From: Deltaproteobacteria bacterium
Lineage (GTDB): Bacteria > Desulfobacterota > Anaeroferrophillalia > Anaeroferrophillales > Tharpellaceae
Direction of reading: 5' to 3'
DNA: 64,000 nucleotides
Assembly (NCBI GenBank): GCA_016938065.1
Contig: JAFGVI010000124.1
Coordinates: 1-64,000 of the forward strand
The notes under the pieces were generated by a model. It did no database searches, was not told where the DNA came from, and was given only the letters and a program-made list of their open reading frames with translations. Each line of letters starts with the position of its first letter. The first letter of the stretch is position 1. The position numbers and the translations under genes are program-made. This document shows, piece after piece, positions 42,637-51,364 of this stretch.

Positions 42637-44676
42637 CTACACCTTCAGACCGGCGGACAGCTGCTGCAGTCTCTGCCCCAGCTTATCGAGATCGGCAATG
42701 GCCGATTCCAGCTGCCGGGCTCCTTCAACATTCTGCTGGCTGGCGCTCTTGATACTCTCCATGGCCTGAGCCACCTGATCCATACCGACCAGCTGCTGCT
42801 GACTGGAGGCCACAATCTGCACCGAGGCATCAGCTGACTCGCGACTCATATCGGCCATGGTATCGATCTCGATACCCGCTTTTTCCGTCTGCGCCACCCC
42901 TTTATCCACCGCTTTACCACCCCTTTCGGTCGCCATCACGACACTGCTCGTAGCTTTCTGAATATCACCGAGCAAACGCCGGATCTGCAGGGTTGCGGCT
43001 TTGGACTGATCGGCCAGAGCCTTGACCTCCATCGCGACCACGGCAAAACCCTTGCCGTGCTCACCGGCTTTGGCGGCCTCGATCGAAGCATTGACCGACA
43101 GCATATTCGACTGGTCAGCAAAACTGCTGACGGTTTCAATAATCTCGCCGATGTTCTGATTCTGCTCACTGAGCTGAATAATGCCTTCGGCAATGGCGGC
43201 CACATCCTCCTTGATCTGATCCATGCCGGAAACCGCCGTGGCGGTTTCATTGCGGCCGCTTTCGGCGCGCAGCATGACCTGTTCCGCGAGATGGGCCACC
43301 TGTTCCGCCTTTTCATACGAAAGATGTGAGGTCTGGCGAATCTCTTCCACAGTCGCCGCAATTTCGGTTACCGAGCTTGAACTCTGAGTCGATGAAGCAG
43401 CCAGTTCCGCCGTCGTGGCCGAAAGTTCGGCAATCGTCGCCGCAATCGTCGCCGCTCCTTCAATAATCTCAGAAGTCTGATCATGCAGCATGCCGGCCAT
43501 CCGGTTAAAAGCGTTGACCAGATCACCGATTTCATCACAGCGGTCGGTCCGGGGAACCTTCGCGGTCAGATCGCCGTCGGCCATGAGACGGACTTTGGCC
43601 ATCAGCAGCTTCAACGGCAGAACGATGGATTTGCCTACAAGAAAAACCGTAAAGAGGGCCACAACCAGCAGCAGCGCCCCCAGCGCCTGAATATTGGTGA
43701 CAAGCTCGGCTATCGGTTTAAACGCTTCCGCCGCGTCAATCTCGGAAACGATCCCCCATTCAAAGGGAAACCCGAATCTTTCATTCAATCCCAGATGGGA
43801 ATAAGCCGACAGAACCTCAATCCCGCGATAGTCGGACATTGTTTCGACCCCGGAGTGATCGGAGAGGGCCTTTCTGGCCGCCAGAGAATCAACCTTCTGG
43901 CGCAGCAGCGCCTGAGGGTTGAAGCGCGAATCAGAGCGCATCAGCTGATCGGAACCAACCAGATAGCTCTTGCCGCTGACCCCCATGCCGGTTGCCGAGC
44001 AGACTATATGGTCAAGCTGCGAACCATCCAGCATAATCGCCATAATCGCCTTGATATCACCCTCTTCTCCCAGAATCGGCGTCCCCATGAAGGCCGCGGC
44101 CTGCCCGATGGGCGCATACTCGGAAAAATCGAGCATTACAAACTTGCCGGACTCCGCAATCGCCCCCCACAAACGGGCCAGTCCGCTCCCTTTATAAGGT
44201 CCCTTTTCGAGATTACTACCAAGATCGGGCCCCTGATTAACCGAATACATGACATGGCCATGTTCCCGACAGATGATATAGACATCTCTGAAACCGTAAG
44301 TCGCTTTATAATCCTTGAAAAATGAACCGATCCGCTCGTGAATATCATGATAGGCTTCGGTGTCGACCGCAAACGATCCGTCCGCCCGGCCGCCGCCATT
44401 ATCATGATACTGCTGAAGAACAGTATAGGTCTGCCTGACATCACGGGATGAAGCCAGGAGCTGACAGTTCAATCTAAGACTTTCCAGATATTTCCAGACC
44501 TGCTCCTTTTTGATCTCGTTGATCGCCTCCAGGCTGGAAAAACTGGCCGAGCGCAGAGCATCGCGGGCATTCTGCGACGAAAGCCAGGCCAGAGCCACCA
44601 CCGGAATGACCACGACAAACAAAAAAAGCAGCATCAATTTCTTCAACAGACTGTCGCTAAAAAACTTCATAATCAA
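42637..44676 (-). CDS. Methyl-accepting chemotaxis protein with periplasmic Cache-like sensor (WspA position)
   Basis: Two TMs, HAMP, EHGKGFAVVAMEVKALADQSKAAT hairpin tip region. Confidence 0.93.
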   Translation of the reverse strand: MIMKFFSDSLLKKLMLLFLFVVVIPVVALAWLSSQNARDALRSASFSSLEAINEIKKEQVWKYLESLRLNCQLLASSRDVRQTYTVLQQYHDNGGGRADGSFAVDTEAYHDIHERIGSFFKDYKATYGFRDVYIICREHGHVMYSVNQGPDLGSNLEKGPYKGSGLARLWGAIAESGKFVMLDFSEYAPIGQAAAFMGTPILGEEGDIKAIMAIMLDGSQLDHIVCSATGMGVSGKSYLVGSDQLMRSDSRFNPQALLRQKVDSLAARKALSDHSGVETMSDYRGIEVLSAYSHLGLNERFGFPFEWGIVSEIDAAEAFKPIAELVTNIQALGALLLVVALFTVFLVGKSIVLPLKLLMAKVRLMADGDLTAKVPRTDRCDEIGDLVNAFNRMAGMLHDQTSEIIEGAATIAATIAELSATTAELAASSTQSSSSVTEIAATVEEIRQTSHLSYEKAEQVAHLAEQVMLRAESGRNETATAVSGMDQIKEDVAAIAEGIIQLSEQNQNIGEIIETVSSFADQSNMLSVNASIEAAKAGEHGKGFAVVAMEVKALADQSKAATLQIRRLLGDIQKATSSVVMATERGGKAVDKGVAQTEKAGIEIDTMADMSRESADASVQIVASSQQQLVGMDQVAQAMESIKSASQQNVEGARQLESAIADLDKLGQRLQQLSAGLKV

Positions 44677-44682
44677 CCCTCA

Positions 44683-45330
44683 TCATTGAACAGCTATTTT
44701 TTTATCCGTCAGCAGTTTTTCCGCATCAAGCAGCACCAGACGATCTGCGGTTACCCCCTTGAAATATTCAGCCTGCACCCCCGCCAGGGTCGGCAGACGG
44801 GCCTGCAGCTCCGCGCCCGGCAGACTTCGGACGCCCACCAGACGGTCAATCAGAACCGCAAACTCCATCTCCCGGGAAGCCAGCACCAGCAAACGGGACT
44901 CGGCCGCGACCGTTTCCGAGAGGCCCGGCAGGCCCAGAAATTGACCAAGATCGATAACCGAACAGATGCGGCTGCGCAGATTAACAATCCCCTTGACAAA
45001 AGCCGGTGTTCCGGGAATCTGCGTGATCTCGCCGACGTGGCAGACCTCACGCACCCAGGGCAAAGGGAAAGCGTAATGCGCCGGCCCCAGCGTAAACTCT
45101 AAAATTTCAAGCAGCTCTCCGGCCACGACCGGAGCCGCGGCGGGGCTGAGCTGCCGGGCCCGCGCCGTAAGAACGGCCCGCACCTCGTCCGCCGTCAGCG
45201 GCGGTTTCTCCGCCGCCAGCTCCTGCCGCCGCGCCAGCTCTTCAAGCAGCTCGGAGAGGGATCTGGACGGTGGCGCTTTCGGAAAAACCTTAGTGGCGGC
45301 CGCATCGGTCTTTTTAGGTTCCATCCGCAA
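44683..45330 (-). CDS. CheW-like adaptor
   Basis: EFTLGPAHYAFPLPWVREVCHVGEITQIPGTPAFVKGIVNLRSRICSVIDLGQFLGL. Confidence 0.92.
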   Translation of the reverse strand: MRMEPKKTDAAATKVFPKAPPSRSLSELLEELARRQELAAEKPPLTADEVRAVLTARARQLSPAAAPVVAGELLEILEFTLGPAHYAFPLPWVREVCHVGEITQIPGTPAFVKGIVNLRSRICSVIDLGQFLGLPGLSETVAAESRLLVLASREMEFAVLIDRLVGVRSLPGAELQARLPTLAGVQAEYFKGVTADRLVLLDAEKLLTDKKIAVQ

Positions 45331-45371
45331 AACTTTCCCTTGATCAATGGTTCAGATTCGGACTTTCATAA

Positions 45372-46967
45372 TCAGGCTTTCAGGGCCAGGCTTCTGCTGA
45401 TTTCAAGCAAACGCCCCGCGCTCAAGCCCTCGCCGCAGGGCACAGGCACATCGCTCTCTGTCCCCTGCAACAGTTCAATCACCCGCTGCAGATGCCGGGA
45501 TGCCCCCTTAAGCTGCAACTGAAGGAGCAGTGACCCCAGAGAAAAATGGGCCATGACAAAATCAGCCTCCAGAAAAAGCGCCTGACGATAAAAGGTCAGC
45601 GCCTCCTCAAAAACAGCCCGCTCCTGCGCAATAATCGCCGAAAGGTAGTAAAGAAAAGGATTCACCTTGTCGGCGGCCACCGCCAGCCCGGCGCAAGCCG
45701 CAGCCTCTTCCAGCTCGCCCAGGTTGGCCAGGGAGCGGGCTCTGAAAGCCATCAGCCGGGCCAACTCAGAGCCCGTCTGATGGGAGCGGGTCAACTCTTC
45801 CGGAATCAGCTCAACGACTTCCCGATACATCTCCCGGCGAAAAAAAGCTTCGGCCTGCAGCCTGAGATCGTGCAGATAATTGTCCGACCGGGAATCGTCC
45901 GCCGCCTTTTCCACCGGCCCCGCCGCAAGCTCTCTTTTACCACCCGGGTCGACGGACGACCGGTAAAAGGGGGCCCGACCCGATTTTTTTTCGGCCAGGA
46001 TCCCAGAACCGCGGGCAAGAGTGGCGCATTTTTCCGCGGCGCTCGACGGCGCACTCCGCAAACCAAAACCGAGAGAAACAGATTTCGGCTTGCCGGAAAG
46101 AGACTGCAGCCCGGCCAGTTTCCGATGAACAATAACCCCGGGAAAGCTCACCGGAACCAGTTCCGGATGATCCACCACTCCGAGTTCACTGGGCGAAACC
46201 AGCAGCCAGCCCCCCGGCTGCAGCAGGGCGACCAGACGTTTAATCACCCGGGCCTGAAGTTCAGCCGAAAAATAGATCAGAACATTGCGACAGAAAATGA
46301 TATCAGCGAGCCGCCCGGTAAGACCGGGCATGACAAACTCGTGTTCCGCCAGGTTAAGCTGATAAAAAGAGACCATCTCCCGAATCTGCCGGGCCAGAAG
46401 AAAACGATTGCCGCCGAGGTCGGTAAAATAGTGCCGCTGTACCTCCTCCGGCGTGGCCCGCAGCGACCAGCGGGAATAGACACCCTGTCGCGCCCTTGCA
46501 ATAACCTCGGGATTAATATCGCTGGCACTGAATTTTATCTGCCAGCCATCAAACAGTCTCTTTTTTTCATCGAGCAGCATCGCCACGGAGTAGGGCTCCT
46601 CGCCGCTGGAGGAGGCCGCACACCAGAGATCCAGACGCCGCTCGCCCCGGTTCTGCTCGAGCAGAGCCGGCAGAATATGGTTCCTGAGCGCCGTAAAAAC
46701 CTGTTTGTCGCGCAAAAAATAGGTTTCCCCGACCGTCAGGCGGGCGATCAAGCGATTCAGGTGCGCGGCACTGAGCGGCGAATTCAGCAGTTCCTCGAGC
46801 AAGGCCCGGGGCCCGTCCAGTTTAAGCTCCACCGCCAGCTCTTCAATAACCCGCTGCAGCGTCTCCCATTTGCGCCGCGGGAAATCGAGCCCGATACGCT
46901 CGCCCAGAAGTCGGCTCAAGGCTTCGATCTGCGGTAAAATTTCAGGAGAAGTTACGCTGCGGCTCAT
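45372..46967 (-). CDS. CheR methyltransferase with C-terminal TPR-like region (WspC-like)
   Basis: LWCAASSSGEEPYSVAMLLDE, FCRNVLIYFSAELQARVIKRL, C-terminal helical repeats. Confidence 0.93.
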   Translation of the reverse strand: MSRSVTSPEILPQIEALSRLLGERIGLDFPRRKWETLQRVIEELAVELKLDGPRALLEELLNSPLSAAHLNRLIARLTVGETYFLRDKQVFTALRNHILPALLEQNRGERRLDLWCAASSSGEEPYSVAMLLDEKKRLFDGWQIKFSASDINPEVIARARQGVYSRWSLRATPEEVQRHYFTDLGGNRFLLARQIREMVSFYQLNLAEHEFVMPGLTGRLADIIFCRNVLIYFSAELQARVIKRLVALLQPGGWLLVSPSELGVVDHPELVPVSFPGVIVHRKLAGLQSLSGKPKSVSLGFGLRSAPSSAAEKCATLARGSGILAEKKSGRAPFYRSSVDPGGKRELAAGPVEKAADDSRSDNYLHDLRLQAEAFFRREMYREVVELIPEELTRSHQTGSELARLMAFRARSLANLGELEEAAACAGLAVAADKVNPFLYYLSAIIAQERAVFEEALTFYRQALFLEADFVMAHFSLGSLLLQLQLKGASRHLQRVIELLQGTESDVPVPCGEGLSAGRLLEISRSLALKA

Positions 46968-47428
46968 TTCGGCGAAGTCGCAACCTCAATCAGTGCCGCA
47001 AAATCCTGCTCCGCAAAAAGGCGCTCCAGGGTATAGATCCAGACGGTATGGCCTTCAAGTTCACCTACCCAGGTGACATAAGCCGCCATTTCGGGATAGA
47101 TCGAACCGCTGGCACGAAGCTCCTCATCGGCAAAAGTATAGACCCCGACCACCGCATCGACAAAAAAAGCGATTTCGCCCTCGGGGCTTGAAGCAACCAC
47201 CAGAGCGTCATCCGGCACCACTTCCCGGCTCGGCAAACGCAACCGTAAACGCAGATCCAGCACCGGAATATTGTTTCCTGCAACCTTAAAGAGACCGAGC
47301 AGGATTTCCGGCCCGGCCTCGAGCTCGGCCAGGGCCACCGCCGGATAAACCCGCACGACCTCGGCCAAAGCCAGGCCGAAACGGTGACCCTCCAGGGTAA
47401 ACACAAGAAATTTCGACTCTTTATCCAT
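46964..47428 (-). CDS. CheW-like adaptor
   Basis: KFLVFTLEGHRFGLALAEVVRVYPAVALAELEAGPEILLGLFKVAGNNIPVLDLRLRL; 4-nt overlap with cheR. Confidence 0.88.
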   Translation of the reverse strand: MDKESKFLVFTLEGHRFGLALAEVVRVYPAVALAELEAGPEILLGLFKVAGNNIPVLDLRLRLRLPSREVVPDDALVVASSPEGEIAFFVDAVVGVYTFADEELRASGSIYPEMAAYVTWVGELEGHTVWIYTLERLFAEQDFAALIEVATSPK

Positions 47429-47452
47429 TGGCAGGGAAGGTTCCCACAGCTC

Positions 47453-48577
47453 TTATTGGGGCAGATTATGATAACGATGACAGCACTGATCCAGCCAGTG
47501 ACTCAACTCCTGATTGTCAACCGGAGCGAAACCGAAGGTGTCGCGCCACAGATATTGATCTTCCATACAAAAATAGATAAAAACGTTGGGGGCATAGAGC
47601 TTGATCTGATTGACTAAAAAACGGTAAAGCTGCCGCCGGATAGCGCTGAAATAGCGCTGTTTGCCGTCAATCCCGCGAATAAACTCACCCGCCGTAATAT
47701 TGGTGCGGGGGTGATTGTCGCGCAAGACCTCTTTAACCTGCGGCATAAAGCGAAAAGCGCCGATCGAAATCCAGATAATATCGTCACCTTTGAGATATTC
47801 AAAAATAGCGGCAACCGTCTGCTGATACTCCTCCTCCCAACCGGGGAAATAGAGGAGCGGATCGAAATGGAGACCGATGCGATAGCCGCGCTGCCGGCAT
47901 AAGGCTGCTGCCTGCAGACGCTCAACTATGGTCGCGGCATGGCCCTCCTCCCGGGCACAGACTGAAGGAGCATTCATACTCCAGGAGACCACGGTTTCAC
48001 CGATTTCGCCGGCATAATCAAGCAGGCCGGCAATCGCCACACTCTTGGTTTTCAATTCGAGTATCGCATTCTGAGCCCGCCCGAAATAGTCAAGCAGCCG
48101 GGTTGCCAGACCGGTCAGCGGGTCCATGAAAAGGCTGTCGGTAAACTCACCGGTGCCGATCCGGTAAAAAACCCCGGGGCGGGCCAACTCGCGATCAAGC
48201 TCGGCCAGAGCATCGTCCAGATTGACAAACTGGGTAATAAAAGGATTGTTGAGATAGCCCTGCAGCACGCAATAGCTGCAGCCGATGTTACAACCCAAAC
48301 CGAGATGGAGAATCTGATAGAGACAGCAGCGATAACTCTCGGCCGTCCCCGGACAGGCCTTTAAAAAACGGCCGCGATGCAGAGCCAGCAAAAGGGTGGT
48401 TCTGGGACTGAACCGGCGCCCTAAAAGGCTTAAGTTTTCACTGGTCGGTCTAGTAACGGCAATTACTTCCGCCTCAGGCAGACGGCTCAGAATCGACTGA
48501 GTCAGAGGATAAGTCGCGGCCTCATCCTCGACCAGCACCGTCGTCGGCCGAAAAAGCGAACGCGAATAATCAACCAC
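47453..48577 (-). CDS. Spore photoproduct lyase-like radical SAM protein
   Basis: CX3CX2C motif in LGLGCNIGCSYCVLQGYLNNPFITQFVN; SPL-like overall layout; GTG start. Confidence 0.88.
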   Translation of the reverse strand: MVDYSRSLFRPTTVLVEDEAATYPLTQSILSRLPEAEVIAVTRPTSENLSLLGRRFSPRTTLLLALHRGRFLKACPGTAESYRCCLYQILHLGLGCNIGCSYCVLQGYLNNPFITQFVNLDDALAELDRELARPGVFYRIGTGEFTDSLFMDPLTGLATRLLDYFGRAQNAILELKTKSVAIAGLLDYAGEIGETVVSWSMNAPSVCAREEGHAATIVERLQAAALCRQRGYRIGLHFDPLLYFPGWEEEYQQTVAAIFEYLKGDDIIWISIGAFRFMPQVKEVLRDNHPRTNITAGEFIRGIDGKQRYFSAIRRQLYRFLVNQIKLYAPNVFIYFCMEDQYLWRDTFGFAPVDNQELSHWLDQCCHRYHNLPQ

Positions 48578-49538
48578 GGCGACAGAGTTCCTCGATATCT
48601 TCCCGGGCTGTCGCAGTTAACCGGTCACAGGCTCTGGCCCACTCCTGCGCATCCGTAAAGGTAAAACTCAAACGGAACCGCCCCCCCTCGAAATCGGGCG
48701 GCGGCTCCAGGCACAGGCCGGCGGGCCAGGCAAATTTCGCCTGACGGCGGGCAAACTCAAGCTGGGCGGCACTCAGATGAGGATAGAGCAGCGTTTTAAG
48801 ATATTGTCGTAAACCTTCGACCCCGCCGGACTCGCCCTCGGCCGCAACCCCTTTGCGGACAGCCTGCAGAAAAACCAGCGGTGAACAGCGATCGCGCCGG
48901 GCCAGATCATCCATGCGGCTGACGACCTCGCGCAATTTATTGCGGCGCAAGCCGAAATCGGCAAGAATCTCCAGCAGGATTGTTTGCGCCGCTTCCGGCC
49001 ACTCACGCAGCAGGTCGACCGTCTCTCCGTCGACAATGCCGGCCGCGACCAGATCACGCAGCTCCCGGGAGAAGCCGGCCAACGCCTGACAGCGCTGCTG
49101 AAAACGCGAGCGCAGCGGCAGTTTCAGGGCCGGCATGATCTCCTGTTCCACCTCAGCCCGGCTGAAAAGCGACAAAGCAGCAGTATAGATATCGGCAACC
49201 TCGACCGGATTGAACTCGCGGATAGCCAGATTGTCCCAGAGCGCCCGCCGGAAAAGTTCCTGAGCGCTGATCTTTGCGGAGGCCAGGCAGACTTCGAGGC
49301 CGGAGGTGCGGCCGCAACCCTGACGCAACACCTGGTTGCGAAGCACCTCCAGACGCCTGCGGCCGCAGACAATTTTATAACCGTTCTCCCCGGCCTTCAG
49401 CAGCGGCGGCTGCAAAAGTCCGACTTTAGCTATGGAAGCTGACAGAGAATCCGGCAGGAGCCCGTACGAGAAGGGAAAAGTCCGATCCGCAAAATCAATT
49501 GCGGACAACAGACAAGTATCGCTCATCAAATCATTCAT
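48570..49538 (-). CDS. ParB-like (ParB/Srx N-terminal fold) protein
   Basis: LPDSLSASIAKVGLLQPPLLKAGENGYKIVCGRRRLEVLR ... NLAIREFNPVEVADIY; 8-nt overlap with SPL-like gene; start revised from the listed 49583. Confidence 0.75.
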   Translation of the reverse strand: MNDLMSDTCLLSAIDFADRTFPFSYGLLPDSLSASIAKVGLLQPPLLKAGENGYKIVCGRRRLEVLRNQVLRQGCGRTSGLEVCLASAKISAQELFRRALWDNLAIREFNPVEVADIYTAALSLFSRAEVEQEIMPALKLPLRSRFQQRCQALAGFSRELRDLVAAGIVDGETVDLLREWPEAAQTILLEILADFGLRRNKLREVVSRMDDLARRDRCSPLVFLQAVRKGVAAEGESGGVEGLRQYLKTLLYPHLSAAQLEFARRQAKFAWPAGLCLEPPPDFEGGRFRLSFTFTDAQEWARACDRLTATAREDIEELCRRG

Positions 49539-49552
49539 GAATAAAGATTTTT

Positions 49553-51190
49553 TCACCGTAATGTGGTCTTGCGACTGTAGCATTGACCGCCTTCGAGGAC
49601 CGTGTCAACCAGCCAGCGATCATCATCGCGTTCGGGATAATCGATGTTATAATGCAATCCCCGGCTCTCTTTGCGATACAGGGCAGAGGTAATAATAAGG
49701 TCGGCGACCACGGCGATATTACGCAGTTCCAGAAGATCCACCGAAAGGGCCTGATCCCAGTAGAACTCGTGCAGTTCATGGGCCAGGGAATCAATCCGGC
49801 GTTTGGCTCTCAAGAGACGTTTATGGGAGCGGACGATGCCGACATAGTTCCACATAAAACGACGGATCTCATCCCAGTTCTGAGTGATTACCACGTTTTC
49901 ATCAGGATCATTACTATGCGTATAGCGCCACTCCGGAAACTCCGGCAGATGCAGGGATTTACGGGCATGCTCTTTTTTGATATCCGCCGCGGCGAGCGAA
50001 CTGTAGACCACCGCTTCGAGCAGTGAATTACTGGCCAGACGGTTGGCCCCATGCAGACCGGTACAGGCGACCTCGCCGGAGGCGTAAAGTCCCGGCAAGG
50101 AGGTGCGGCCCCGCTTATCCACCTGCACCCCGCCGCAGAGATAGTGGGCCGCAGGCACCACCGGAATCGGCTCCAAGGTGATGTCAATCCCGAGCTTGAG
50201 GCAGGTGGAATAGATCAGCGGGAATCGATGCCTGATAAAATCGGCCGGCTTGAAACTTATATCGAGGAAAACGCAGTCGTCGCCGCCGGTTTTCATCTCA
50301 TAATCGATCGCCCGCGCCACAATATCCCGGGGCGCAAGTTCCCGGCGTTCATCGTAAGCAGCCATGAAAGAGGAGCCGTCTTTGAGTTTCAGGATCGCGC
50401 CTTCCCCGCGCACCGCTTCGGAGATAAGAAAATTTTTCACCGCCGGATGATAGAGACAGGTGGGATGAAACTGGAAAAACTCCATATTGGCGACCCGGGC
50501 CCCGGCCCGATGGGCCATGGCGACCCCGTCTCCGGTCGCAATGTCGGGATTGGTTGTATAAAGGTAAACTTTACCGGCACCGCCCGAGGCCAGCACCGTC
50601 GCCCCGGCAACAAAGGCATGCACCCGACCGCTGGCCCGCTCCAGCGCGTAAGTCCCCCAGCAGTAATCATCCTGAAGAGTGCTGCCGAGCCATTTATGCG
50701 CCGTCAGCAGATCAATCGCCGCCATATCCTCCCAGATAACAATATTTTTATGCTCCCGGCAGCTCGCCACCAGCACCGCCTCGATCTCACGCCCGGTCCA
50801 GTCGGCGGCATGAAGAATCCGGCGGCAGGAGTGGCCCCCTTCCCGGGCCAGATCATAACCGGTCTCAGACGCCGGATTACGGCTGAAAGAGACCCCGAGA
50901 GCAATCAGCTCCTGCAGACATTCCGGGCCTTTTCTGACCACCAGATCAACGACCTCACGATGCCCAAGCCCGGCCCCGGCCCGCATGGTATCCTCAACAT
51001 GCGCGGCAAAAGTGTCGCTCTGGTCCAGCACCGCGGCAATCCCGCCCTGGGCCAGATTGGTGTTGGTATCGGTCTCTTTTTTCTTGGTGATGAGATGAAC
51101 GAGACCCACCTCCGCCAGCTGCAGAGCGATGAAAAGCCCGGCAATGCCACTGCCCAGAATTAGAAAATCACTTTTATGAAAAGTAGTCAT
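49553..51190 (-). CDS. nadB: L-aspartate oxidase
   Basis: FLILGSGIAGLFIALQLAEVGLVHLITKK, TNTNLAQGGIAAVLD, GEVACTGLHGANRLASNSLLEAVVYS. Confidence 0.96.
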   Translation of the reverse strand: MTTFHKSDFLILGSGIAGLFIALQLAEVGLVHLITKKKETDTNTNLAQGGIAAVLDQSDTFAAHVEDTMRAGAGLGHREVVDLVVRKGPECLQELIALGVSFSRNPASETGYDLAREGGHSCRRILHAADWTGREIEAVLVASCREHKNIVIWEDMAAIDLLTAHKWLGSTLQDDYCWGTYALERASGRVHAFVAGATVLASGGAGKVYLYTTNPDIATGDGVAMAHRAGARVANMEFFQFHPTCLYHPAVKNFLISEAVRGEGAILKLKDGSSFMAAYDERRELAPRDIVARAIDYEMKTGGDDCVFLDISFKPADFIRHRFPLIYSTCLKLGIDITLEPIPVVPAAHYLCGGVQVDKRGRTSLPGLYASGEVACTGLHGANRLASNSLLEAVVYSSLAAADIKKEHARKSLHLPEFPEWRYTHSNDPDENVVITQNWDEIRRFMWNYVGIVRSHKRLLRAKRRIDSLAHELHEFYWDQALSVDLLELRNIAVVADLIITSALYRKESRGLHYNIDYPERDDDRWLVDTVLEGGQCYSRKTTLR

Positions 51191-51364
51191 ACGCCTGCTA
51201 TAGCATAAAATTCGCCGCCATGAAAGCAGTAAGCTTGAAGGCTGCTGATAAAAATAGGGGTTGACTCTAACACATGATTGTGTTTTTTAGACGGCTATCG
51301 GCAGAAAGCTATCAGGTTAATCCGACAACGGCGTCCTTCAGACATCAGACTGTGGAGATCCACC

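Noticed and set aside
45546-46937. 463-aa plus-strand ORF opposite cheR
   Set aside because: Antisense shadow of a clear CheR gene
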